Shown piece by piece: positions 1 through 6,888 of a DNA stretch of 15,081 nt. The stretch covers positions 38,418-53,498 of the forward strand of contig DMYQ01000340.1 of the NCBI GenBank assembly GCA_003482555.1, read 5' to 3'. The DNA is from Janthinobacterium sp. GTDB taxonomy: Bacteria > Pseudomonadota > Gammaproteobacteria > Burkholderiales > Burkholderiaceae_D. Made by a program: the position numbers and the translations under genes. The notes beneath the pieces were generated by a model. It was given only the letters and a program-made list of their open reading frames with translations, had not been told where the DNA came from and searched no databases. Position 1 is the stretch's first letter. Each line of letters begins with the position of its first letter.

Positions 1-1
1 C

Positions 2-517
2 GCGGACGCGCGCGGGCGGCGCCACGCCAGCCCGGCGTGGTTGAAGGCCGGGCGCCAGGCGCGTGAAGGAAAGAATCAGATCCCGCGCGGGCAAAAACTG
101 GTGCTGCAGATCGTCGAGACCTTCCGCGAGCACATGCAGCCGGCCTTTGTCGAACGGCTCGACGCCTGGGAACTGGCGGAGCAGGCCGGCATGGCGATCC
201 CGCCGGTGATGATCTACGGCGACGACGTGACGCATATCCTGACCGAGGAAGGCATCGCCAACCTGCTGCTGTGCCGCGGCGAGGAAGAGCGCGAACAGGC
301 CATCCGCGGCGTCGCCGGTTACACGCCGGTGGGCCTGGCGCGCGACAAGCGCATGGTGGAAAACCTGCGCGACCGCGGCATCATCGCGCGCCCGCAAGAC
401 ATCGGTGTCGACAAGCGCCTGGCCACGCGCGATTTGCTGGCGGCGAAAAGCATGAAGGACCTGGTGCGCGCCTCGGGCGGTTTGTACAATCCCCCCAAGC
501 GTTTCCGCAACTGGTGA
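2..517 (+). CDS. mdcA: Malonate decarboxylase alpha subunit (MdcA), C-terminal part
   Basis: The frame is open from the left edge, so the gene begins upstream; about 171 of roughly 550 residues are present. MdcA is the acetyl-S-ACP:malonate ACP transferase: it exchanges the acetyl on the carrier subunit for malonate and releases acetate, closing the cytoplasmic decarboxylation cycle. The visible part matches the family C-terminus, with the stretches PPVMIYGDDVTHILTEEG, GYTPVGLARD and the ending GGLYNPPKRFRNW. A TTG at 41 is in frame but internal, not a start. A 54-bp gap separates it from mdcC, the only non-overlapping junction in the operon segment. Identification rests on sequence resemblance plus the intact mdc gene order downstream, and is very secure. 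Confidence 0.95.
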   Translation, partial: ADARGRRHASPAWLKAGRQAREGKNQIPRGQKLVLQIVETFREHMQPAFVERLDAWELAEQAGMAIPPVMIYGDDVTHILTEEGIANLLLCRGEEEREQAIRGVAGYTPVGLARDKRMVENLRDRGIIARPQDIGVDKRLATRDLLAAKSMKDLVRASGGLYNPPKRFRNW

Positions 518-571
518 GAACAGGCGGGCGTATCGGGCAGCCCTAGTCGGCCAATATTTTCAGGAGCTTTG

Positions 572-886
572 ATGGAAACCCTGCAGTACCGCTTTGAACA
601 CGGCAGCCGCGCGCTGCCGGCCCGGCCCCAGATGGTCGGCGTGGTCGGCTCCGGCAATCTGGAAGTGCTGATCGAGTCGGCACCCTCGGGCGGCGCCTGC
701 GTGGTCGACATCAGCACCGCCGCCACCGGCTTCGGCGCCACCTGGGAAGCCGTGATGAACGACTTCCACCAGCGCTGGCAACTGGCCGATGTGCGCGTGG
801 CCATCAACGACATGGGCGCGACGCCGGCCGTGGTCAGCCTGCGCCTGGATCAAGCCGTTGAAACGGCGCTCGGGGAAGCGCCATGA
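572..886 (+). CDS. mdcC: Malonate decarboxylase acyl carrier protein (MdcC, delta subunit)
   Basis: A 104-residue carrier protein whose serine bears the 2'-(5''-phosphoribosyl)-3'-dephospho-CoA arm on which acetyl and malonyl thioesters are carried. The expected modification site is Ser27 in VVGSGNLEVL (family knowledge; the serine is visible). The ATG at 572 is preferred over a TTG at 569 because AGGAG at 562-566 sits 5 bases upstream. The end overlaps the mdcD start by four bases (ATGA), which implies translational coupling. Length and C-terminal sequence fit the MdcC family. MdcG and MdcB encoded downstream would make and attach its prosthetic group. Confidence 0.95.
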   Translation: METLQYRFEHGSRALPARPQMVGVVGSGNLEVLIESAPSGGACVVDISTAATGFGATWEAVMNDFHQRWQLADVRVAINDMGATPAVVSLRLDQAVETALGEAP

Positions 887-1779
887 GCAGCTATCTGGAA
901 GCGAGCGCGCGCCAGCGTCTGAGCCGCCTGTTCGACGCCGGCAGCTTCGAGGAATTCATCGCGCCGGAAGAGCGCGTGGTCAGTCCCCACCTGGCGCCGT
1001 TGAACCTGGCGGTCGCCTTCGACGATGGCGTCGCCGTCGGGCGCGCGCGCCTGGATGGCGCCGGCGTCTTCGTGGCGGCGCAGGAAGGTGGCTTCATGGG
1101 CGGCGCCGTGGGCGAGGTGCATGGCGCCAAACTGGTCGGCATGCTGCGCCGCGCCGCCGCCGAGCGCGCCCACGCCGTGGTGCTGTTGCTGGATTCGGGC
1201 GGCGTGCGCCTGCACGAAGCAAACGCCGGCCTGATCGGCGTCTCCGAAGTGATGCGCGCCGTGCTCGACGCGCGCGCCGCCGGCGTGCCGGTGATCGCCC
1301 TCATCGGCGGCTCCAACGGCGCCTTCGGCGGCATGGGCATCGTGGCGCGCTGCGCCAACGCGGTGCTGATGTCGGAGGAAGGCCGGCTCGCCATGTCGGG
1401 CCCGGAAGTGATCGAAACGGCCAGCGGGGTCGAGGAATTCGACTCGCGCGACCGCGCCCTGGTGTGGCGCACCAGCGGCGGCAAGCACCGCTACCTGCTG
1501 GGCGACTGCCAGGCCATCGTGGCCGACCGGGTGGCGGATTTCCGCCAGGCCGCCCTGGACGCCATCGCGCGCGTGCGCGGGGCGCCGGTGGAGCTGACCC
1601 TGGAGGGACTCGAGGACGAGCAGCAACTGTTGAGCGAACGGGTGGCCGCCTTCGGCGCGCTGCGCGACCCGATCGAAATATGGACGGCGCTGGGCATGGA
1701 CGAGGCGGCCGCCATCCCGATGCTGGAAATCGACGAGTTCATCGAAGCGGCGCGGCCACACCGTCTGGGGGCGAACTAA
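883..1779 (+). CDS. mdcD: Malonate decarboxylase beta subunit (MdcD)
   Basis: A 298-residue crotonase/carboxyltransferase-fold protein. With MdcE it forms the malonyl-S-ACP decarboxylase, giving acetyl-S-ACP and CO2 without biotin. Family-like stretches are AQEGGFMGGAVGEVHGAK (residues 66-83), LLLDSGGVRLHEANAG (about 101-116) and the glycine-rich oxyanion region ALIGGSNGAFGGMGI (139-153), followed by MSGPEVIE. The start is the ATG overlapping the mdcC stop, with GGGGAAG a few bases before it. The stop TAA shares one base with the mdcE ATG. Full length and intact, with no unusual feature. Confidence 0.95.
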   Translation: MSSYLEASARQRLSRLFDAGSFEEFIAPEERVVSPHLAPLNLAVAFDDGVAVGRARLDGAGVFVAAQEGGFMGGAVGEVHGAKLVGMLRRAAAERAHAVVLLLDSGGVRLHEANAGLIGVSEVMRAVLDARAAGVPVIALIGGSNGAFGGMGIVARCANAVLMSEEGRLAMSGPEVIETASGVEEFDSRDRALVWRTSGGKHRYLLGDCQAIVADRVADFRQAALDAIARVRGAPVELTLEGLEDEQQLLSERVAAFGALRDPIEIWTALGMDEAAAIPMLEIDEFIEAARPHRLGAN

Positions 1780-2549
1780 TGGAAAATACGGCACAGGTGC
1801 AAAGCACGACACGGGTGGCAAGTGCGCCGACGGTGGCTTGGAGGACGCTGGTGGCGGCCCTGTTCCCGCTCGGGCACGACATCGTCGAAAAGGATGACTT
1901 CCTGAGTGGCGAAGGGAGGGTGGGCGCGGCCACCATCGCCGTGATCGGCACCAGCGGCCACGCCGCCATCGGCGTCGAAATCGCGCTGGCGCAGGCGCGC
2001 GCCGTGCTCGCGGTGGTGCGCGCGCATCCGGGCCGCGCCATCTTGCTGCTGGTCGACACCCAGGGCCAGCGCCTGCGCCAGCGCGACGAGATGTTGGGCA
2101 TCAACAGCTTCATGGCGCACCTGGGCAAATGCGTCGACCTGGCGCGCCGCCGTGGCCATCGCATCGTCGGCCTGGTGTACGACCAGGCCCTGTCGGGCGG
2201 CTTCATCACCAGCGGCCTGATGGCGGACGCCTGCCACGCCCTGCCCGACGCCACCATTCGCGTGATGGGGCTGGCGGCCATGGCGCGCATCACCAAGGTG
2301 CCGCAAGAGCGGCTGGAAGAACTGGCCAAGACCAATCCCGTGTTCGCGCCCGGCCCGGAAAACTATTTACGCATGGGCGGCCTGGAGGCGATCTGGGACG
2401 GCCAGTTGGCCGAACGGCTGGCGCTGGCGCTGGCGGCGCCGCCGGGCGCCGACACGCGCGCCGCGCTCGGCCTGGAACGGGGCGGGCGGCGCCTGGCGCA
2501 GCCTGTCATCGACGCCATCCTGAGCGGCGGCCATGTACGCGCGGCATGA
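1779..2549 (+). CDS. mdcE: Malonate decarboxylase gamma subunit (MdcE)
   Basis: A 256-residue carboxyltransferase-like partner of MdcD. The pair catalyses decarboxylation of malonyl bound to the carrier protein. Visible family features are VIGTSGHAAIGVEIALAQ near residues 55-72, LLLVDTQGQ (89-97) and the conserved glycine turn ALSGGFITSGLMAD (137-150). The frame is open far upstream, but the ATG at 1779 is chosen: it overlaps the mdcD stop (TAATG) and gives the normal family length. The upstream extension would be the wrong-frame reading of mdcC and mdcD. The 3' end overlaps mdcG by 17 bases. Confidence 0.94.
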   Translation: MENTAQVQSTTRVASAPTVAWRTLVAALFPLGHDIVEKDDFLSGEGRVGAATIAVIGTSGHAAIGVEIALAQARAVLAVVRAHPGRAILLLVDTQGQRLRQRDEMLGINSFMAHLGKCVDLARRRGHRIVGLVYDQALSGGFITSGLMADACHALPDATIRVMGLAAMARITKVPQERLEELAKTNPVFAPGPENYLRMGGLEAIWDGQLAERLALALAAPPGADTRAALGLERGGRRLAQPVIDAILSGGHVRAA

Positions 2550-3183
2550 CCTGGTGTGGCTGACGGCGCCGGGCTGGCTGGCGGCCCGCGCGGCGGCCGC
2601 GCCGGCCCACGCCGAGGCCTTGGCACGCTGGCAAAGCGAAGACTGGCCGCTGACGGTGCGCCGCGACGACGCCGATTGCGCCCCCGGCCAGCTGGGCCTG
2701 GGGCTGTCGCCGGCGCCGGCCGGCGGCGCCAAGGTGCGCATCGCCGTGCGCGCGGCGCCGGCCGACGTCGCCAGAAGCACGGCGCCGCTGCCGCTCAAGG
2801 CCGTGCTGGCGGCCCTGCCCGGATGGTGGCGCCTGCCCCTGCGCGCGCTGCACGATGAAAGCCTCGGCCTGACTTTGCGCGCCTACGGTTCCGTCGCCTT
2901 GCAAGCGCTGACCGGCCAGGACTACATCGGCCCCGCGTCGGACATCGACCTGCTGTTTTATCCGAACACGGAACGGCAATTGCGGGCCGGCCTGGCGCTG
3001 CTGACAAAACACGCCGGGGCGCTGCCGCTGGACGGCGAAGTCGTCTTCCCGGGCGACCGGGCGGTGGCGTGGAAAGAGTGGATCGTGGCCGAGGCGCGCC
3101 AGGCGCGCGTGCTGGTCAAGGAGCGCGGCGGCGTGCGCCTGGCGCCCGTCAACGCGCTGCTGGCAAGCCTGGGCGCGGCGTGA
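2533..3183 (+). CDS. mdcG: Phosphoribosyl-dephospho-CoA transferase (MdcG)
   Basis: A 216-residue nucleotidyltransferase-fold enzyme that transfers the phosphoribosyl-dephospho-CoA group from the MdcB product to the MdcC serine, making holo-carrier. The hallmark is the nucleotidyltransferase signature: GS at 119-120 in RAYGSVALQALTG, then SDIDLLFYP, with metal-binding aspartates expected at 137 and 139. The start lies inside the mdcE 3' end and the stop overlaps the mdcB GTG (GTGA), so translation is coupled at both ends. Complete. The N-terminal half is less conserved and alanine-rich, as is common in this family. Confidence 0.92.
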   Translation: MYARHDLVWLTAPGWLAARAAAAPAHAEALARWQSEDWPLTVRRDDADCAPGQLGLGLSPAPAGGAKVRIAVRAAPADVARSTAPLPLKAVLAALPGWWRLPLRALHDESLGLTLRAYGSVALQALTGQDYIGPASDIDLLFYPNTERQLRAGLALLTKHAGALPLDGEVVFPGDRAVAWKEWIVAEARQARVLVKERGGVRLAPVNALLASLGAA

Positions 3184-4112
3184 AAACCGTCGTCGCCATG
3201 GCCGCCACCGGCGCGGTGGCGGCGTCCGCCGGCGGCCGCCAGCGCGGTGAATGCCCAGAGTTCCCTGAGCACGGTAAGCGCGCCTTTTGCCTGGACACGG
3301 CGCGCCTGGCGCTGGGCAGCCTGCACGCGGAACTGAGCCTGCAACCGAAACCGGGCCTGGTGTCGCCGCTCGACAATGGCAGCCACGGCGACATGACGCC
3401 GGCGACCTTCATGCGCAGCCTGTTCGCGCTGCGCCACTACTTCACCCTGATCTGCCGCGCCGGCATGGACGGCGCCCCGTTCGCGGCCCTGAAAAGCCTG
3501 GGCATCGAAGCCGAGCGGCGCATGCTGCGCGCGACCGGCGGCGTCAACACACACCGCGGCGCGATCTTCAGCCTGGGCCTGCTGTGCGCCGCCATCGGCC
3601 AGGCGCGCGCGCGCGGCGCCGAACCGTCCGCCGCCGCCCTGCGCGCCATCCTGCTCGACTGCTGGGGCGCCGAACTGGCCGCGCACACGCTCGCGCCGCC
3701 GGCCGACAGCCACGGCCAGCGCGTGGCCGCGCTGCACGCCACCGGCGGCGCCCGCCAGGAAGGCGCGCTGGGCTGGCCGGCCGTGTTCGAAGTGGGCTTG
3801 CCGGCGTTGCGCGCGACGCTGACGGCCGGCCGCGACATGCGCCACGCCCGCATCGATACCCTGTTCGCGCTGATGGCCCATATCAGCGACACCAATGTCT
3901 ACCACCGCGGCGGCAGCGCCGGCGCCAGCACGGTGCGGCGGCAGGCGCGCCGCTTCATGGCGCTGGGCGGCAGCGCCCATGCCGACTGGCTGGCGCGGGC
4001 GCTGGCCTGCCATCGCCTGTTCGTGCGGCGCCGCCTCTCGCCGGGCGGCGCCGCCGACCTGCTGGCCGCGACCTGCCTGGTGCACGCGGCCGCGACGCGG
4101 GGCGGCCAATGA
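3180..4112 (+). CDS. mdcB: Triphosphoribosyl-dephospho-CoA synthase (MdcB)
   Basis: CitG/MdcB-family enzyme that makes 2'-(5''-triphosphoribosyl)-3'-dephospho-CoA from ATP and dephospho-CoA, the precursor of the MdcC prosthetic group. Family motifs are LQPKPGLVSPLDNGSHGDM (about residues 54-72) and GGVNTHRGAIFSLGLL (120-135). The assigned start is GTG at 3180, overlapping the mdcG stop, which gives 310 residues. An in-frame ATG at 3198 is a plausible alternative, because the first 25 or so residues are low-complexity and family homology only becomes clear near residue 38. Its place between mdcG and mdcH differs from the Pseudomonas and Klebsiella operons and resembles the order reported for Acinetobacter, as I recall it. 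Confidence 0.92.
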   Translation: MKTVVAMAATGAVAASAGGRQRGECPEFPEHGKRAFCLDTARLALGSLHAELSLQPKPGLVSPLDNGSHGDMTPATFMRSLFALRHYFTLICRAGMDGAPFAALKSLGIEAERRMLRATGGVNTHRGAIFSLGLLCAAIGQARARGAEPSAAALRAILLDCWGAELAAHTLAPPADSHGQRVAALHATGGARQEGALGWPAVFEVGLPALRATLTAGRDMRHARIDTLFALMAHISDTNVYHRGGSAGASTVRRQARRFMALGGSAHADWLARALACHRLFVRRRLSPGGAADLLAATCLVHAAATRGGQ

Positions 4113-5005
4113 GGCCGCGCCTGCTGATCCTGTGTCCGGGCCAGGGCGGCCAGCACGCCGGCATGTTCGAACTGGCGCGCCAGCACCCGGGCGCGCGGGC
4201 GCTGCTCGACAGCGTCGCCGCGTCCGATCCCGCCCTGCTGTTCGCCAACCGGGTCGCGCAGCCGGCCATCGTCGCGGCCGGGCTGGCCATGTGGGAAGCG
4301 CTGCGCGGCCTGGCGCCGGCGCCGGCCCTGGTGGCCGGCTACAGCGTCGGCGAACTGACCGCCCACTTTGTCGCCGGTGCGCTGGCGGCGCCGGACGCGC
4401 TGACGCTGGCGCACACGCGCGCGCGGCTGATGGACGATTGCCTGGGCGCCCATCCGGGTCAAGCCCTGGCCGCGATTTCCGGGCTGCCGCTGGCGCGCAT
4501 CGCGGGGCTGCTCGCCGAGGATCTGTTTTACGTGGCGATCGACACGGGCGCCGACAGTTGCGTCGCCGGCGGACCGGCGGCGGCGCTGGCGACGGTGGCC
4601 GAAAAAATCGCCGGGGCCGGCGGCCGCTGCAACCGCCTGCCGGTCGATATCGCCGCCCACACGCCCTTCATGGCGGCGGCCGTGGCGCCCTTCGCGGCGG
4701 CGTTACGGGCCTGCGATTTCCATGCGCCGACGGCGCCGGTCCTGGCCGGCATCGCCGCCGTCCAGGTCGAGGGCAAGGCGGCGACGATCGAGTATCTGTC
4801 GCGCCAACTGGCTGAAAAAATCCTGTGGCGCGACTGCATGGACGCCATCGCCGAGGCGGGCGTGACGGTGGCCCTGGAACTGGGACCGGGCGCGGCCCTG
4901 TCGCGCATGCTGCGGGCGCGCCATCCCGGCATCGCCTGCCGCTCGGTGACCGACTTCCGCGGCCTGGCCGGAATCGAACAGTGGCTGGGACGGCACTTCG
5001 ATTAG
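4109..5005 (+). CDS. mdcH: Malonyl-CoA:ACP transferase of malonate decarboxylase (MdcH)
   Basis: A 298-residue FabD-like malonyltransferase that loads the MdcC carrier with malonyl from malonyl-CoA to start the catalytic cycle. It shows the N-terminal CPGQGGQHAGM motif, the nucleophile elbow GYSVGEL with Ser79, an arginine expected to bind the malonyl carboxylate around Arg104/Arg106 in TRARLMDD, and catalytic His184 in IAAHTPFM. The ATG overlaps the mdcB stop by four bases. It is the last gene of the operon: the next gene is convergent, with only 18 bp between. The linkage to mdcB and mdcG argues against it being the fatty-acid fabD gene. Confidence 0.93.
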   Translation: MRPRLLILCPGQGGQHAGMFELARQHPGARALLDSVAASDPALLFANRVAQPAIVAAGLAMWEALRGLAPAPALVAGYSVGELTAHFVAGALAAPDALTLAHTRARLMDDCLGAHPGQALAAISGLPLARIAGLLAEDLFYVAIDTGADSCVAGGPAAALATVAEKIAGAGGRCNRLPVDIAAHTPFMAAAVAPFAAALRACDFHAPTAPVLAGIAAVQVEGKAATIEYLSRQLAEKILWRDCMDAIAEAGVTVALELGPGAALSRMLRARHPGIACRSVTDFRGLAGIEQWLGRHFD

Positions 5006-5023
5006 CGCGCCGGCGACCAGCGC

Positions 5024-5494
5024 CTAGCCGCCGGCGGCCGGCAAGCCGGCGTGCTGGCGCGCCCAGGCCACGATATTGGCGGCGTCCATGGCGCCGGCCT
5101 GACGCGCCACTTCGCGCCCGTCGCGGAACAGGGCCAGGGTCGGGATGCTGCGGATGGCGTAGCGGGCCGAAATGTCCTGCGCCTCTTCGGTATTGAGTTT
5201 GATGACGCGAATGAGCGGTTCCAGGCGCTGCGCCGCCTGCGCGTAAGCTGGCGCCATCGAGCGGCACGGCCCGCACCAGGGCGCCCAGAAGTCGACCAGC
5301 ACGGCAATGTCGTTGCGCTCGATATGCTTTTGAAAGCGGGCGCCGGCCAGGTCGAGCGGCTGCCCCGTGAAAAGGTCTTTCTGGCACTTGCCGCAGCTCG
5401 GCTGCGCCGCCAGCCTGGCGGCGGGCAGGCGGTTCACGGCGTCGCAATGGGGGCAAACGATGTGCAGCGGCGCGGCGGCGGTGGTGGTATTCAT
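5024..5494 (-). CDS. trxC: Thioredoxin 2 (TrxC) with N-terminal zinc ribbon
   Basis: A 156-residue cytoplasmic thiol-disulfide reductase. Two CXXC pairs at the N-terminus, CPHC (14-17) and CGKC (34-37), form the zinc ribbon that distinguishes TrxC from TrxA. A thioredoxin fold follows, with the active site FWAPWCGPC (Cys74 and Cys77) and the cis-proline in SIPTLALF. The length fits the family. An AGGAA-type ribosome site lies about 7 bases before the ATG at 5494. Convergent with mdcH and functionally unrelated to it. TrxC is often linked to oxidative-stress control in enterobacteria; no OxyR site was identified here. The C-terminal codons are extremely GC-rich (glycine/alanine). Confidence 0.93.
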   Translation of the reverse strand: MNTTTAAAPLHIVCPHCDAVNRLPAARLAAQPSCGKCQKDLFTGQPLDLAGARFQKHIERNDIAVLVDFWAPWCGPCRSMAPAYAQAAQRLEPLIRVIKLNTEEAQDISARYAIRSIPTLALFRDGREVARQAGAMDAANIVAWARQHAGLPAAGG

Positions 5495-5565
5495 GGCGGT
5501 TCCTGAAAGCGGTGGCGGCGCGGTGCGCCAAAGCCTCAGATTAGCAGAAAATCGCCGCGGCCAGC

Positions 5566-5610
5566 GGCGCCGGCGTCAGATGCGCCTGCGTCAGAGGCGC
5601 TGGCGTCAGT
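5566..5610. repeat. Three imperfect 15-bp tandem repeats at a stop codon
   Basis: Units 5566-5580, 5581-5595 and 5596-5610 share the pattern nGCGCnnGCGTCAGn; neighbouring units differ at 2 to 4 positions. The last unit contains the TGA stop (complement of 5606-5608) of the minus-strand HIRAN-like gene. The other two lie just downstream and each repeats a TGA in the same frame. This looks like a local duplication that multiplied the gene's last codons together with its stop. Confidence 0.8.
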
Positions 5611-6085
5611 CGGCGGCGGCGATGTCGAGGCGGACGACATGCATCAGGCGCTTGCCCTGCCACAGCCCGCCGCCGCCCAGGACGGCGTCGCAGGAAGTGG
5701 TCTGGCCGCTCAAGTCCTTGTCGTCGAGGCGGCGGCGCAAGCGGCGCGCGTCTTCCTGCGCCAGGTAACCGACCAGGGTGGCGGCGATGAAGACGGCGAT
5801 CGAGCGGTTGTCGGCGTCGGGCACCAGCATGGCTTGCAGAGGGGCGCGGGAATCGCCCTGGGCGGCGGCCAGGGCGGCGATGACGCCCTGGAAGGCCGCT
5901 TCGACGACCACTTCCGTTTCATGCCGTCCGCCATCCTGCCAGTGCCAGGCGGCGCCCGTCGGCGGCGGCCGCGGCGCCAGGGTGACGGCGGGCGGCTGGA
6001 CCAGCGGTTGCGGCGGCGTCGGGTTCTTATCGCGCAGCAAAAAGTAGGCGATCAGGGTTGCGGCTAGTATGAACAGTAACAGCAT
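5606..6085 (-). CDS. Membrane-anchored HIRAN-like domain protein
   Basis: A 159-residue protein of unknown function. Residues 1-17 form one hydrophobic segment (LLLFILAATLIAYFLL) followed by RDK, an N-terminal anchor or uncleaved signal that puts the rest outside if the positive-inside rule holds. A proline-rich linker spans 22-43. Residues 57-155 resemble the HIRAN fold: VVVEAAFQG, then the pattern LVPDADNRSIAVFI and LVGYLAQEDARRLRRRL, close to the family's 'NpyD..AvaV..dg..vGYl...dA'. HIRAN domains are best known fused to SNF2-type helicases, where they bind DNA 3' ends. Standalone short versions occur in bacteria without a known role. The ribosome site (GAGAG) is weak. Only the HIRAN-like resemblance is claimed, not the function. 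Confidence 0.65.
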   Translation of the reverse strand: MLLLFILAATLIAYFLLRDKNPTPPQPLVQPPAVTLAPRPPPTGAAWHWQDGGRHETEVVVEAAFQGVIAALAAAQGDSRAPLQAMLVPDADNRSIAVFIAATLVGYLAQEDARRLRRRLDDKDLSGQTTSCDAVLGGGGLWQGKRLMHVVRLDIAAAD

Positions 6086-6166
6086 GGTTTCTCTCGGTGA
6101 TGGCGGCTTCGGGGCGCGCCCGGCAGCAGCATATCATTTTTTAAAAGCGTCTTTCTTCCAGTGCGA

Positions 6167-6192
6167 GCGCTGCGGGGCGGCCCCAACAGCGC
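6167..6192 (-). terminator. GC-rich stem-loop just after argO stop
   Basis: GCGCTG (6167-6172) and GGGG (6174-6177) pair with CCCC (6181-6184) and CAGCGC (6187-6192), leaving a small internal mismatch and a 3-base loop. On the minus strand it begins 4 bases after the exporter's stop codon. No T-run follows, so it may act as a 3'-end stabiliser or a weak terminator. Confidence 0.4.
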
Positions 6193-6196
6193 CAGG

Positions 6197-6799
6197 TCAA
6201 TGGAATAGCGACCAGGCGATCGTCCACATCACCAGCGCGATGACGCCGTCCAGCACGCGCCAGGCGAACGGCCGGGCAAACAGGGGCGCCAGAAAGCGGG
6301 CGCCGTAGCCGAGGCCGGTGAACCAGATCGCCGAGGCCAGCATGGCCCCCGCCGCGAAGTAAAAGCGCCCCGCCCCGGCCTGTTGGCCGCCTATGGAACC
6401 GAGCAAGATCACCGTATCCAGGTAGACATGCGGATTGAGCAGGCTGAACGCGAACGCCGCCGCGACCACGGCGCCATGGCTGGCGGGCGCCGCCGCGCCC
6501 GCTTGCAGCGTGCCGGGCCGCCATGCCGCCAGGGCCGCGCGCGCGCCATAGACGAGCAAAAACACGGCGCCCGCCACCTTTATCCACAGCAACAAGGCGG
6601 GTTGGGCGGAAATCAGGCCGCCCATGCCGGCGACCCCGGCCGCGATCAGCAGCACGTCGCAAGCGATGCAAATCAGGGTGCAACTGAGGACATAGTTGCC
6701 CAGCAAGCCCTGGCGCAGCAAGAAGGCGTTCTGGGTACCGATGGCGATAATCAGGCTGGCGCCCAGGCCCATTCCCTGCAAAAACACCGCGCTCTCCAT
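6197..6799 (-). CDS. argO: LysE/ArgO family amino-acid exporter
   Basis: A 200-residue inner-membrane protein with about six hydrophobic segments, the size and layout of the LysE superfamily. The N-terminal GLGASLIIAIGTQNAFLLRQ region and LLNPHVYLDTVILLGSIG in the middle are typical of ArgO/YggA and LysE, which export arginine or lysine using the membrane potential. The ATG at 6799 is supported by CAGGGGA (6807-6813), 7 bases upstream. It is divergent from an ArgP-type regulator 89 bp away, the standard arrangement for LysE/LysG and ArgO/ArgP systems, so expression probably depends on that regulator and basic amino acids. The substrate (arginine, lysine or both) cannot be told from sequence; the symbol is given by family. 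Confidence 0.85.
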   Translation of the reverse strand: MESAVFLQGMGLGASLIIAIGTQNAFLLRQGLLGNYVLSCTLICIACDVLLIAAGVAGMGGLISAQPALLLWIKVAGAVFLLVYGARAALAAWRPGTLQAGAAAPASHGAVVAAAFAFSLLNPHVYLDTVILLGSIGGQQAGAGRFYFAAGAMLASAIWFTGLGYGARFLAPLFARPFAWRVLDGVIALVMWTIAWSLFH

Positions 6800-6845
6800 G
6801 CGACCATCCCCTGAATGAAAAATGCCAGTCTGGGGCTTGCGGCAA

Positions 6846-6866
6846 CATAAGTATAATGAATATTAT
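6846..6866. promoter_or_regulatory. argO/argP intergenic AT-rich dyad and promoter
   Basis: In the 89-bp divergent spacer, ATAAT (6853-6857) and ATTAT (6862-6866) form a 5-4-5 inverted repeat in a very AT-rich patch. This is the sort of site a LysR-type regulator uses. A perfect TATAAT at 6852-6857 could be the argP -10 element, although no good -35 is seen at 16-18 bp. On the other strand TATACT (6855-6850) could serve argO. Overlap of the operator with both promoters would allow autorepression and inducer-dependent argO activation (inference). Confidence 0.5.
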
Positions 6867-6888
6867 TTACCGCAGATAAGAAGAATTT

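Noticed and set aside
789..1778. In-frame 5' extension of mdcE over mdcC and mdcD
   Set aside because: The extension is Arg/Ala-rich wrong-frame text; mdcE starts at the coupled ATG at 1779.
4668..5531. A 287-codon minus-strand frame over mdcH and trxC
   Set aside because: It reads as Arg/Pro-rich shadow sequence, while mdcH and trxC occupy this DNA with recognisable motifs.
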